From CAIJXB01 sp964455905 (GTDB taxonomy: Bacteria > Chlamydiota > Chlamydiia > Chlamydiales > Rhabdochlamydiaceae), in NCBI GenBank assembly GCA_964455905.1, contig CAYVYN010000002.1, positions 248,001 to 312,000 on the forward strand: DNA of 64,000 nucleotides, read 5' to 3'. Under the pieces are notes generated by a model. The model made no database searches. It worked only from the letters and a program-made list of their open reading frames with translations, and was not told where the DNA came from. Below, in pieces: positions 15,716 through 26,000 of this stretch. How positions within the stretch are numbered: position 1 is the stretch's first letter; each line of letters starts with the position of its first letter. The position numbers and the translations under genes were made by a program.

Positions 15716-16968
15716 AAACCCTTCTCTTCAATCTCTTTATCAATAATTGGCAACGAAAATCCGTTGCGGTACTTTCTGGAATGATTATATGGCTTATGGT
15801 CAATCATTCTCTTACTTCAACAAAAGTTATAGAGAATGTTTCAGTAAGGATTATTAATCTTCCCGAAGGGAAAACTATTGAAGGCATGCAAAATAACGGA
15901 AAGTTAAATAAAAAATTAAACATTACTGTAATAGGCAATGCAGATACATTAAATAATTTAAATCCAAATGATCTAGAGATAATTATCGATGCTGCTGGGA
16001 AACCTGATGAATGGGGCGCTTCAATTTCGAAAAAAAATCTAATATCGCTTAATCCTGAAATCGACGTATCTAAACGTGTCTCTAAGGTGTATCACCACAG
16101 TTTGATCATGAGGATGACAAACCTTGTCACAGAAACAATTCCTGTGATTGTTACGCATCCTATAGGAGAAGCTCCAAGAGGCTATCAATTTCTTGATATA
16201 TGGCCTTATCACCTCTCTTTAACTGTAAGCGGTCCCGAAGATGTGATTAAACGACTCAAAATGAAAGAGCAAAAAATCACCTTTAATTTAAACGATATTT
16301 CTAAAAGTCAGCTTGATGCTCTAGAAGCAAAGCTGCCTTCTGAAAAATCCACTGTTGTGAGTTTTTTTGTCCCAGATCAGTGGAAGCAATTACAAATTCC
16401 ACTGCTTTCAGATATTCCTTTTGAGCTTGATGAAACACCCGAAAATAGATTAAGAATAGATTTTCTTAGATGTAACCTAATGCCATTAGACTCACCTGTG
16501 TTTGTTTCAATATTTTACCCTCCTGAATATCAAACAATATACAATCCATCAACATTGAATATAGCATCTAACGCTCTTATAGAAGAAAACCATGGTGTTT
16601 TTACAATCAGACCTGTTCTTTATGCTACAGGCAGTGATCGTCTCTTTACCCAAATTATTAAAAATAGAATTCAAATTATGCTAGTAGCAACTCCACCTTC
16701 TCAAAAAAGATTCTTGGAATGGGGGGTTCTTTTTATTAATCCCACTCAACTAGAAAATGAATATGTATCAGCGCTTATGTCTGATGTATCAGACGAGGAT
16801 CTTCATCTGATGAATCCTGTCGCAAAAGAGGAATATCTTAGAAATCGCTTCAGAAGTTATATGAATAGATTTCGGCTTTATAGATCTAACGACACTAAGT
16901 TTGAATTAAGCGCTTATATTCAAGGAAACAAGGTTGAGATAGATGAAACAAAAAACCCTCTTAAATAG
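15712..16968 (+). CDS. cdaR: YbbR-domain protein, CdaA regulator
   Basis: 418 residues from the ATG at 15712, which overlaps the cdaA stop. One N-terminal membrane segment (SVAVLSGMIIWLMVNHSL) is followed by an extracytoplasmic region of repeated YbbR-like beta domains (VIENVSVRIINLPEG, LTVSGPEDVIKRL, and similar). CdaR binds and modulates the CdaA cyclase at the membrane. Its last codons converge with ispH, overlapping by eight bases, and an ispH terminator stem lies inside its 3' end. The C-terminal 100 residues are less typical of the family. The assignment rests on position after cdaA, topology and the repeat pattern. Confidence 0.85.
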   Translation: MKTLLFNLFINNWQRKSVAVLSGMIIWLMVNHSLTSTKVIENVSVRIINLPEGKTIEGMQNNGKLNKKLNITVIGNADTLNNLNPNDLEIIIDAAGKPDEWGASISKKNLISLNPEIDVSKRVSKVYHHSLIMRMTNLVTETIPVIVTHPIGEAPRGYQFLDIWPYHLSLTVSGPEDVIKRLKMKEQKITFNLNDISKSQLDALEAKLPSEKSTVVSFFVPDQWKQLQIPLLSDIPFELDETPENRLRIDFLRCNLMPLDSPVFVSIFYPPEYQTIYNPSTLNIASNALIEENHGVFTIRPVLYATGSDRLFTQIIKNRIQIMLVATPPSQKRFLEWGVLFINPTQLENEYVSALMSDVSDEDLHLMNPVAKEEYLRNRFRSYMNRFRLYRSNDTKFELSAYIQGNKVEIDETKNPLK

Positions 16969-16973
16969 AGGGT
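16945..16973 (-). terminator. Terminator of ispH inside cdaR 3' end
   Basis: On the minus strand accctct/agagggt (7-bp stem, loop of 5) is followed by TTTTTTGTTT. It lies across the convergent 8-bp overlap of cdaR and ispH, so the same bases are coding for one gene and terminator for the other. Confidence 0.75.
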
Positions 16974-17890
16974 AGAACCTGTCTAGGCAGCTGGAAGACA
17001 ACATTTTCTTCTACAAAAATAACATCTTCTACTTCTGTAACACCCAAAGTTCGTAATTTTTCAATACACCTTTGGACTACATCTTCGGGGGTTGAAGCCC
17101 CAGCAGTTAATCCTATTACCTCAACTCCAGTAACCCATGCTGGATTAATTTCGTTTTCATCATTAATTAGATGAGAAGACACGCCTTGAAGAAAAGCAAG
17201 CTCTTGTAAGCGATTAGAGTTCGAACTACTTGGATCGCCTACAACTAAAATGAGTTGTGTGCTTTTAACTATTTGCCGAAGTGCCATTTGCCGATTGGTT
17301 GTAGCATAGCATATAGAAGAACTTGGCAATGTTTCTATAGCGGGAAATTTTTTGATTAAAGCATCTGTAATTACTTTTACATCATCCAAGCTGAGAGTTG
17401 TTTGGGTTGTATAAAATAACTTTTCTTCCTGAGAGAATTCTAAGGCTTCAACATCTTTTATCGATTCTACAATCCAAGTAACTTCAGGAGCTTCACCAGC
17501 TGTTCCTATAATTTCCACGTGGTTTTTGTGGCCGATTAAAACTATTTTGTACCCTTTGCCAGCGTAGCGTTTTACCGCGGAATGAACTTTTGTAACTAAT
17601 CCACAGGTTGCATCAATTTCTATAAGACCCAAAGCTTGAGCTTGCTCTCTAACTTTTGGAGAAACTCCATGAGCAGAATAAATTATGCGACTGCCCAAAG
17701 GAACTTCGTTTAAATCTTCGACGAAAATAGCTCCCCTTTTTTTTAGGGACTCTACGACATGTCTATTATGAACAATTTCATGTTTAACGTAGATTGGAGC
17801 GCCGAAAAGATCTAAAGCCTTTTTGACAGTGTCTATAGCTCTTTCTACCCCAGCACAAAAACCCCTAGGCTTTGAAAGTAAAAGTTTCAT
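16961..17890 (-). CDS. ispH: 4-hydroxy-3-methylbut-2-enyl diphosphate reductase
   Basis: IspH (LytB) is the last enzyme of the MEP isoprenoid pathway, reducing HMBPP to IPP and DMAPP with a 4Fe-4S cluster. At 309 residues it is of normal length. The three cluster cysteines are in KPRGFCAGVERAIDTV, DATCGLVTKVH and SSICYATTNRQ, and the family's EIVHNRHVV, YSAHGVSP and GLTAGASTPEDVV segments are present. GAGGGA precedes the ATG. The pathway's first enzyme, dxs, is also in this window (39.9 kb) but unlinked. Confidence 0.97.
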   Translation of the reverse strand: MKLLLSKPRGFCAGVERAIDTVKKALDLFGAPIYVKHEIVHNRHVVESLKKRGAIFVEDLNEVPLGSRIIYSAHGVSPKVREQAQALGLIEIDATCGLVTKVHSAVKRYAGKGYKIVLIGHKNHVEIIGTAGEAPEVTWIVESIKDVEALEFSQEEKLFYTTQTTLSLDDVKVITDALIKKFPAIETLPSSSICYATTNRQMALRQIVKSTQLILVVGDPSSSNSNRLQELAFLQGVSSHLINDENEINPAWVTGVEVIGLTAGASTPEDVVQRCIEKLRTLGVTEVEDVIFVEENVVFQLPRQVLPSI

Positions 17891-17962
17891 TTTGTAATTC
17901 CCTCTATTTTATAAAAAGAGCAGTTTACACTAGACCTACATTTCCGTCTCTTGTCAAAAAAA

Positions 17963-19654
17963 TTATATAGTCGTTACATCTGCAACACAACGAAAGCCGT
18001 AGGTACCAGTCATTGTACCAGGGTTATTTCGATGTCTATGAGAACAGCGAAGATCATCCTTTAAACTTTTCCAGCACCCTCCCCTAAGAATTCGATAAAC
18101 TCCTTGAATAGGTCCTCGTGGGTTGTTGGGCTCTTGCAAAGAGACGTCATAGTAATGATAATCATACCAGTCAGCACACCATTCGTATACATTACCTGCC
18201 ATATCATAAAGGTCATACGCATTTGGAGGATAACTCATAACAGGAGTCGTATCTGAGTTAAAAAAATTGGCCTGACTTCTTTCTATGTCATTACCTGTTG
18301 GATAAACAGGATCTTCTTTTCCGCCAGCAGATGCTACTTCCCATTCTGCCTCTGTGGGAAGTCTTTTACCAACCCATTTAGCATACGCTAAAGCTCCATA
18401 CCAGCTTACTCCAACAACAGGATGTTTGTTGTAACCTGATTCAATATGTACTTTTCCTCCGCTTCTTTTAATACGAGAATCTCGTAGTCGAATCATATCA
18501 TTATTATTGCCGTCTTTTTCTCCGCCCATGGCTTCTAAAAAACGAACAAACTGTTCATTGGATACCGGATGCACATCTATAGCAAAAGGAGTTAAATTTA
18601 TATGGTGTCTAGGAGATTCGTCTCTCCCGCCTTGATTACTTCCTCGGCAAAAAGAACCTCCAGGAATAATTACCATTTTTGTTTCGATTGGATCAGCTTG
18701 TTTATGCTCTTCAACATGAGGATGGTATCTCATGATAGCGCTTTCAACATGAAAGACGGCTGCTGGATCTGCTTCAAATTGAGGTCTATGAATTTCTGCA
18801 GGTTTTAAATGCAAATGGAAAGAAGAGTCTTTAGAGTTTTTCACAATCTCTTTTTTCAAGGAAATTCTCTCTAAAAAAGACACTAAATTTTCAGGCCTAT
18901 TTATTGGATTTGGATCTAAAAAACGAACGATCACCTGATCCCAATCATACAAAAGTTCATTTCGAACTTGGGATGGCAATAAAAATCGACCTTGAGGAAA
19001 ACTATTAGTTAATAATTTATAAAGTAAAACACCGAAAGAATATACATCAGACTTTGCTGAAGTAATTCCTTCTTTTTGCTCTGGAGCTAGTGCGTGAAAA
19101 CTTTCCCAAAAAGAAGACATCTCGGTTTTTTTGATACATTCTTCAAGAAGCCTAAGTAAAAAAATCTTCGACGGAAATAAATGAGGTAATCCCGTATCTG
19201 TTAAATAACAAGTCGGAGCACCAGTGCTTAAGTCAATAAGCACATTAGAAGATTTTACTCCCATATGAACGATTGATGAACCATGGATTTTATCTAAAGC
19301 AGAGGCTATTTGAAGGGCCATATGCAGGAGCTCTTCTTCTTCAATTTTTTTCATTTCTGCATATTCTCGTAAATTGATACAAGGAAGCTCGCTAGAACTC
19401 TTCCAATCATATGCAAAATAACAAGAACTTTCTTTAAAGCTAACATCTTGCAATCTAGCTAAATTCGGATGCTCAAGAGAAGCTAAAGAAGCTATTTTCC
19501 TTTCTAAATCCTGTAAAGAACTAGGATCAACGGAGAACCCAAGCTGTTTTAACGCAGCCTTCCTTTTTAAAATGCGATGTTCTGCTAAAATCAGTCTACC
19601 TAAAGGAGTCTCCTCCCCCTGCTTTAAAAGTACATACTCTCCAATTTGAACCAT
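17963..19654 (-). CDS. pkn1: Pkn1-like kinase-fold protein with C-terminal FGE-sulfatase domain
   Basis: At 563 residues it has the two-domain layout of chlamydial Pkn1. The N-terminal kinase fold (residues about 7-275) shows a conserved lysine (RKAALKQLGF), APEQKEGITSAKSDVYSFGV and a C-lobe. However, the catalytic loop reads IVHMGVKSSNVLI instead of HRDxKxxN, so the catalytic Asp is Gly, and DFG reads DTG. This suggests a pseudokinase or very unusual enzyme. The C-terminal domain (about 325-560) is formylglycine-generating-enzyme/sulfatase-modifying-factor-like: GSFCRGSNQGGRDESPRH, VGVSWYGALAYAKW, RLPTEAEWE, MAGNVYEWCADWY, YRILRGGCW, YGFRC. Such domains also occur as binding modules. It is 23 bp downstream of the RodZ-like gene, likely one operon. 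Confidence 0.88.
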   Translation of the reverse strand: MVQIGEYVLLKQGEETPLGRLILAEHRILKRKAALKQLGFSVDPSSLQDLERKIASLASLEHPNLARLQDVSFKESSCYFAYDWKSSSELPCINLREYAEMKKIEEEELLHMALQIASALDKIHGSSIVHMGVKSSNVLIDLSTGAPTCYLTDTGLPHLFPSKIFLLRLLEECIKKTEMSSFWESFHALAPEQKEGITSAKSDVYSFGVLLYKLLTNSFPQGRFLLPSQVRNELLYDWDQVIVRFLDPNPINRPENLVSFLERISLKKEIVKNSKDSSFHLHLKPAEIHRPQFEADPAAVFHVESAIMRYHPHVEEHKQADPIETKMVIIPGGSFCRGSNQGGRDESPRHHINLTPFAIDVHPVSNEQFVRFLEAMGGEKDGNNNDMIRLRDSRIKRSGGKVHIESGYNKHPVVGVSWYGALAYAKWVGKRLPTEAEWEVASAGGKEDPVYPTGNDIERSQANFFNSDTTPVMSYPPNAYDLYDMAGNVYEWCADWYDYHYYDVSLQEPNNPRGPIQGVYRILRGGCWKSLKDDLRCSHRHRNNPGTMTGTYGFRCVADVTTI

Positions 19655-19677
19655 AGCCCACCTTTTTATATAAAGAT

Positions 19678-20085
19678 TTAGATCACACCAAGATATTTAG
19701 CCAAATACCAAGCTATAACAAGAATACCAGAAGAGGCACCAGCCCAAAGAAGGCTTGGTAACCATTTAACGCCTCCGCCCATACTCCCTCTAACTTCCAA
19801 AGTTCCAATACCATAATCAAACTCATGTTTTTCTTGAGGCACTTTAAAAGCATGAGGACTTTCTTTGGCAATAGATTCAAAATCAATTCCTAAAAAATTT
19901 GCGTATTGTTTCATAAATCCTACTGCATATACTCCAGCGATAAAATCATGGATAGAGCCTTCTTCAATAGCTTCTAAATATCCTGAACGAATAGATGTAG
20001 AGTTCTCTGCTTCTTTTAAGCTTATATTTAATTCTTCTCTTTTAGATTTAAAAAGATGCCCCACTCTTTTAAGATCTTCTGCCAT
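19678..20085 (-). CDS. rodZ: RodZ-like helix-turn-helix membrane protein
   Basis: 135 residues. An N-terminal HTH of the RodZ type (residues about 8-75: LFKSKREELNISLKEAENST, then GYLEAIEEG and YAVGFMKQYANFLGID) is followed by a linker and one membrane helix (LPSLLWAGASSGILVIAWYL). The periplasmic part of E. coli RodZ is missing, giving the short form expected in Chlamydiota. RodZ links MreB filaments to the envelope, and in Chlamydiae MreB/RodZ organise polar division. GGAGGA sits three bases before the ATG. It is followed by the Pkn1-like gene on the same strand and is divergent from rnhC. Confidence 0.85.
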   Translation of the reverse strand: MAEDLKRVGHLFKSKREELNISLKEAENSTSIRSGYLEAIEEGSIHDFIAGVYAVGFMKQYANFLGIDFESIAKESPHAFKVPQEKHEFDYGIGTLEVRGSMGGGVKWLPSLLWAGASSGILVIAWYLAKYLGVI

Positions 20086-20262
20086 ACTCCTCCGAAAATG
20101 TTAACAGCCTACAAGGAAAATGTTCTCCTTTTTAAGCGCTGATAATACAATATAGCAAAACAGCTATTAGAGAAACAGATTCTATCTTGTTTTTTTTCAT
20201 ACACGATGACAAAATGACCAAAAATAAAAATTAGCCAGCAAAAAAATCAAAGGAAAATAGAG

Positions 20263-21183
20263 ATGAGTAAAGAAAGTTCTCCATCGTGTTTTGTAACATC
20301 GATTGATGTAAATCTAAAAAACAAATTGGAACTCGATCTAATAGAACAAGGATTTACCTTAAGTAAAGCTCCTTATGCATTTTTTTCTGCAAAAAAAACA
20401 GGAGTATCTTGCACACTTTATCAGTCGGGAAAGCTAACCGTTCAAGGGAAATTAAAAGATGAATTCATTGAATTTTACTTAGAGCCTGAAATTTTAAAAA
20501 CACTTCACTATACACATGAGGAAGCTTATATAGACGATTCTGCTAGAATAGGATTAGATGAATCTGGAAAGGGTGACTTTTTAGGTCCTCTTTGTCTTGC
20601 TGGAATCTTTGTAGAAAAGGGGCAAATACAGACGCTTTTAAAACTAGGAGTGAAAGACAGCAAAAAACTTGAAAACAAAAAAATCCTTGAAATTAGTCAA
20701 GAGCTTAAAAAAAAATTTCCTCATAAAATACTTATTCTTTTCCCTTCTACATACAATAGACTATACCAAAAATTTCATAATTTAAATATCTTACTCGCAT
20801 GGGGACATTGCACCGTATTAGAAGAGCTTTCTACAAGAACTGGATGCAAAAAAGCCATTCTAGATCAATTTGCCGCACCCGGACTTGTTGATTCTATCGT
20901 AAAAAAGAAAAAACTAGATGTGAGTCTTACTCAAAGAGTGCGAGCTGAAGAAGATCCGGTTGTTGCGGCGGCTTCTATATTAGCTAGAGCAGCTTTTGTA
21001 GAGGGAATTCAAAAACTAGAAGAAGAAACCAACCTAACCTTACCAAAAGGAGCCTCTTCTCAAGTAACTGAAGCTGCAAAAAAAGCTGTTAAGGTCCATG
21101 GTCCAACTATTTTAGAAAAAATCTCCAAAACTCATTTTAAAACAACACAGGTAGTACTCGATGCTCAAAGATCTTTTGATTAA
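20263..21183 (+). CDS. rnhC: Ribonuclease HIII
   Basis: 306 residues. RNase HIII removes RNA from RNA-DNA hybrids. An N-terminal TBP-like substrate-binding domain (residues 1-85) precedes the type 2 RNase H core: ARIGLDESGKGDFLGPLCLA (the D-E-S-G-K-G-D motif of HIII), GVKDSKKL and RAEEDPVVAAASILARAAF. Length and domains match RnhC, distinct from RnhB. The ATG follows an AAAGGA-like site. The 3' end overlaps recN by 23 bases, so the two form a replication/repair operon. Confidence 0.95.
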   Translation: MSKESSPSCFVTSIDVNLKNKLELDLIEQGFTLSKAPYAFFSAKKTGVSCTLYQSGKLTVQGKLKDEFIEFYLEPEILKTLHYTHEEAYIDDSARIGLDESGKGDFLGPLCLAGIFVEKGQIQTLLKLGVKDSKKLENKKILEISQELKKKFPHKILILFPSTYNRLYQKFHNLNILLAWGHCTVLEELSTRTGCKKAILDQFAAPGLVDSIVKKKKLDVSLTQRVRAEEDPVVAAASILARAAFVEGIQKLEEETNLTLPKGASSQVTEAAKKAVKVHGPTILEKISKTHFKTTQVVLDAQRSFD

Positions 21184-22795
21184 AAACCTCGTTCTAATGG
21201 AACGTTGCGATATTTATTTTGATGATCAATTCTCTGCTATAACTGGAGAAACCGGATCTGGCAAGACGGCTATTCTTCATAGTTTAAGATTGCTTCTTGG
21301 GCAAAAGTTAGACGTTTCTCTTATTAGATCGGGGTTCCAAAAAGGATCTATTTCGGCTACTTTTTGTTCTATTCCGAATCACATTATGGAAATGCTAGAA
21401 ACTTTAGGTATAGAAACTGAAGATTCTTCTCTAATTCTTTTTCGAGAAATTTCTTCTGATGGAAAAAGTAAATGTTTTGTCAATGATCGAGCTGTTTCAT
21501 TGTCTTTACTGCAGAAAATTTCCTCTCAGCTTATACAAATTATAGATCAAAGCTCTTACCATGAACTTAGACAAACAGATACCCCAAGAGATCTTTTAGA
21601 TGTTTTTGGAGGGCTACAAAAAGAAAAAGAAAATCTAATTACACTATATACAGCCCTTAAAGAAAGCAAAGAAGAAGAAAAAAAACTAGAAGAAAGAGAA
21701 CGGCAAAAGGAAAGAGAGCTCGATTTTTGTCTTTTTCAGGAAAAAGAGCTCAGCTCCCTTTCGCTAAAAGAAGGAGAAGATGATGTTTTGTTTAAAGAAT
21801 ACTCCGAGTCTTTTCAGTCCCAAGAAATTGTAGAAAAAATAGAAAAAATATTGGAACTTCTAAACGATTCTTCTATAAATAACAGTTCTTCCTGTCTTGC
21901 TCTTTTAAAACAAAGTAACGCTATCTGTGCGCAGCTAGCTGGAGGACATAAAGCACTAGAAGAACCTTCTAAATTGCTTAAGGAATCGACTTTGCTTTTA
22001 GAAGATGCTATTGGGCACTTAAGGAGTTCAATCTCTCTTTTCGACATAGATCCTAAAAGGCTTTCTTTTTTAGAAGAAAAATTAAGTTTGATTGAAAAAA
22101 TGAAAAAAAAATATGGTAGCTCCATAGAGTCTTGGGATAAATATAAGAAAGAGCTGCAGGATAAAATCAATTTATTTAACAATTTAGAAGAAGATAGACT
22201 AGCTTCTAAAAAGAAAGTAGAAATGATAGAAAAAGAACTTATTTTATCATCCAAAATTCTATCAGAAAAAAGAAAAATAGCAGCTTTAGAGTTAAGTCCT
22301 AAAATAGAAAAAGAACTTTGTGACCTAAATATGCCCGAAGCCATTTTTGAAATCCGCATAGACAAACAATCGATAACTCAAATGGGAGAAGATAGGATTT
22401 CTTTTTGGTTAAAGCCTAATAAAGGAGAAGAAAGCGTCTCTGTAAAGGAGAGCTCTTCAGGGGGTGAGTTATCTAGATTATTACTTGCCTTTAAACTTTC
22501 TTTAGCAGAAAAAAATAGCACCCCAACTCTTATTTTTGATGAAATTGATTCTAATGTTGGAGGAGAAACTGCTCGTATGATTGGAGAAAAGTTATCCGCT
22601 CTATCTGCTGTTCGTCAGGTTGTTTGTATTACTCACTTCCCTCAAGTCGCAAAGCAAGCTAAACGACACTTTAGAGTGCAAAAAAATACAATAGAAGATA
22701 GGACTCTGGCTACAGTAGAGACTTTATCAGAGCAAAAAAAAGAAGAAGAACTTCTTAGAATGCTTGGCGGAAAAAAGACTGTGCAGCAAGTGTAA
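21161..22795 (+). CDS. recN: DNA repair protein RecN
   Basis: 544 residues. RecN is an SMC-like ATPase acting in double-strand break repair. The Walker A is AITGETGSGKTAILHSL, the signature SSGGELSRLLLAFKLSL, and the Walker B TLIFDEIDSNVGG. Between them (residues about 160-360) lies a Lys/Glu-rich coiled coil with many KEEE runs. The N-terminus MLKDLLIKNLVLMERCDI is the family start. The start lies within the end of rnhC. After the stop come 95 bp and then tRNA-Pro. Confidence 0.95.
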   Translation: MLKDLLIKNLVLMERCDIYFDDQFSAITGETGSGKTAILHSLRLLLGQKLDVSLIRSGFQKGSISATFCSIPNHIMEMLETLGIETEDSSLILFREISSDGKSKCFVNDRAVSLSLLQKISSQLIQIIDQSSYHELRQTDTPRDLLDVFGGLQKEKENLITLYTALKESKEEEKKLEERERQKERELDFCLFQEKELSSLSLKEGEDDVLFKEYSESFQSQEIVEKIEKILELLNDSSINNSSSCLALLKQSNAICAQLAGGHKALEEPSKLLKESTLLLEDAIGHLRSSISLFDIDPKRLSFLEEKLSLIEKMKKKYGSSIESWDKYKKELQDKINLFNNLEEDRLASKKKVEMIEKELILSSKILSEKRKIAALELSPKIEKELCDLNMPEAIFEIRIDKQSITQMGEDRISFWLKPNKGEESVSVKESSSGGELSRLLLAFKLSLAEKNSTPTLIFDEIDSNVGGETARMIGEKLSALSAVRQVVCITHFPQVAKQAKRHFRVQKNTIEDRTLATVETLSEQKKEEELLRMLGGKKTVQQV

Positions 22796-22890
22796 AAAAC
22801 GTTCAAAAAAAAGAAAAAAGCCTTTTTCATAAAAAAAAGAAAAAAGCTTGCAAAAAAAACAGGCTTTATCATAGAATATTGGCTATAGAT

Positions 22891-22965
22891 CGGAGCATAG
22901 CGCAGTTTGGCTAGCGCATCTGCTTTGGGAGCAGAGGGTCGGGGGTTCAAATCCCTCTGCTCCGA
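22891..22965 (+). tRNA. tRNA-Pro(TGG)
   Basis: 75 nt. The acceptor stem is CGGAGCA/TGCTCCG with discriminator A, the anticodon stem TCTGC/GCAGA has loop TTTGGGA (anticodon TGG), and the T arm contains GGTTCAAATCC. CCA is not encoded. Confidence 0.95.
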
Positions 22966-23034
22966 TTTATTTTCACAACACAAATACAATCCTTAAATTA
23001 CAATAAAAAACAGACGATAGTAATTTAAATCTTA

Positions 23035-26000
23035 TTATAGTTTCATTTTTCCAAAAATAGATTTCCTGTTGTCATTTTCATGACGAGCTTCCTGCATATA
23101 ATTTTCTGGAATTGCACGTCCTTTTAGCAGCTCTTCTACAACCAAGGCGGATCCCATTTTAACATTTTTGACTAGAGTACGCCCCCTGTATTCGTCAGAA
23201 GCGTTTTCAAGTAAAAAGCGTAAAATTAACAAGCTATTTCTTGATGTAAAAACAGCTCTCCTGATAGCTTCATCTCTAGCCGAGTCTGTTATAGGCCCAT
23301 TTAAAAGTAACGCCTTTACAACTTCTAGTTTTTCATCAAAACTCGCCGCTTCTATAACAGCAGCTCCTCTTGATTCTTCTGAAATAGATCCGTTTTCAAG
23401 TAAATAGAGCACTAAATTCAAATGCCCATGTTTTGCAGCTTCTTGAAGACACAATTTTTTATAATCATCTGGGACTGTAAAGTTTTCAAATAAAAGAGAT
23501 AAAAATTCAAGTTGGCCTGCTTCAGCTGCAGGAATACAAGCAAGCTCCTCAAAAATAATATCAGGAAACTTTTCGTGAAAAATTTTAAAAAAATTAAAGT
23601 TACCAATATTAGCTATCTCTATGATTGCATCGATAAGATTTGTCGGTAAAAAATTCACACTGTCTAATAATAAAGTTATAAGATCTTCTCTATCCCAGTT
23701 AATTATTTGAGCAAGACACTTTGCGCTGGCCTCTACGGAAAGACTTTTTCTATTTAAAAAAACTTCCACAATAGCTTTATGGTTTTTTTTCAAAGCCTCT
23801 AAGCAAGCCTCATCTTCCTCTTCAGTAAAAAAATCACTTTTATGCAGCCAAAAAAGCACAACTGCAAGGTTTCCCTCGTTAGCTGCTATTTTAAGACAAT
23901 TATTTTTGATAAAATATGAAAGGGAAAGTTTTTTTAGACAGAAACTAAGAAACTCCAGAAGTACATTATAAGATAAAAAAGAAATAAGCTGATTAATAGT
24001 TTGCTCTGAAAACACCCCTATTTCTAATATAACACAAAAAATCTCTAAATTATTTAACTGAACCGCGTTATCGAGAATAGATGTCAGAGCATCTTTGGGA
24101 TAAGTTCGCCATCTCAATAGAATTTCAAGAACCAATGGATGATTATGTGTAATAGCAACTTCACAAGCTTCCCACAAAAGGTCAGGAGGTAACACTGTCG
24201 AGCTATTTAAAAACACTATTACCGATTCTGTGTGGCCTTTTTTTATAGCTCTTATAAAGTAATCAGCGATTTCATCATCTGAAAACCTATAAGTTGAAAA
24301 TAATTCTAATAGATGATCTGCATTATTAAAAAAAACAGCGCTCTCTAATCTCTCTAAAGGATCGAACTTTCTTGATGCAATTTTTTCTAATACAGCCTCT
24401 AAATTCCCTGATGCAACAAGCTGTTTTAAATCTCTCCATGAATCAGGATTTGTATTATGCAATTCTTCAATATTTTTAATTGCATCTGAAACGCTTTCTA
24501 AAATAATTTCTGTGCAATCACTAGATAAAGGCTCTTGGCTTAAAGCAGCTAATATTGGAGAAGTGACAAGAGATTCATAGTCTATTTTTAATATTTTAGA
24601 TTGAACACTCCAAAAATACGCCCCAAACTGACTTAATTTCTGATTGTGAATAAGTTTTTTTTCTAAAAGACTTACATTAAACGAAGCTCTCAAATGTTCA
24701 AAAGCCTGAGAGGTTTCGAATACTCGTTGCTTTAATCTTGTAAAATATAGGTTTTGAGATTCCTTGTCTTTGCTACGCTCTAGCGTTTCTATCAAAGACT
24801 CTAGTTCTGAAAAAGACTCATCTGGAAGGGATGCTTTTCTTTCATCTAATAAAGATCTGATCAATGTAGAACCTTCTTTACTTAAAGAAAGAGCTTCAAA
24901 CAATTTTAATCTTCTGATGTTAAGTGGAGCTATTTGTTGTATTTGTTGAAAAATTAAGACGTCTTGAGGTAGGGAAGAAAAAGAAGGACTAATGCCAACG
25001 TTTTGAAGAGAAATACATAGTTTTCCAAGAGTCTCGTAGGATTCTTGACTTAAACTTGATTCTAGCGCCCAATTTTTAAGATTAACACATATACTGTATA
25101 ATTCTTCACAGTTATCAATAAGAAGAGATTCATTTGCTAAAACAGCATCTTGGTACCAACTCAAAAAAGAATCCACAACTTTCTTTTTGTCTTGAAAACT
25201 CATGCTTTTGTAGATGTCAATTAGTTCATTTACTATTTCAAAACTATATCTCTCCTCTAAAATTTCATAACTTTTAATTTTGAGTTCAGAGGCAATCGAA
25301 CCTGCAAGAGTTCTTTCTCCAACGCCAAGTTCAGAGTTTTTATAACCTAAAAAAAGCAATCGGTGACTAGCTTGCCTTCCTGCGTTTTGATAGTGAGGAT
25401 TAGTGATGGCTTCTGGAATTTCCTTTAAAATCTCTCTGAGAGCCGTTTCTACTATTCTTCTTCGAACGTTGCGAGCCGCTATTTGTGCTATAATAGTTGG
25501 ATCTTTGGCTACGTCTTTGCTTACAAGCTCCTGAAGCTGTCGTATTCCTGCATCCCAACCACTCATGCAAAGATCTATAAAACTATTAATCGATTCAAGC
25601 GCAAAAAGATCTAGTTCAACTGCGGATAAACTTTTAAAAGCTTGTAAATATCTATTGGCAAATTTTAAAAATTCAATTCTTCTGTCTGTTTCATTTTCTG
25701 GAAAGTAACGAATGGATGGAGCGTTTCTTATGCAATCCTTAAATTTTTCCCAATTCTTCTTACATGACATCCATTTAATGGACCACTCATCTTTGTCTTT
25801 TTGCGCTGGAGTCCATTGTGGTGGTTGCGAGGTACGAAAAGACTCCCATCGAGAATCAACTTCTTCAGCTAATTCTTCGAAGCGAGCTCTGTCAAAGATT
25901 GAATTTTTTTTTGTATTATCTATGAAATCAATAAAGGGTAAATATTTTATATTTATTTGAGCTTTTTTTCGATCCCAAAGCTCTTGTTCTAAGTCATTTT

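Noticed and set aside
22642..22989. A 115-codon minus-strand frame across the recN end and tRNA-Pro
   Set aside because: It is antisense to recN coding sequence and to the tRNA; the RDLNPRPSAPKA-like stretch is the usual tRNA-Pro antisense artefact.
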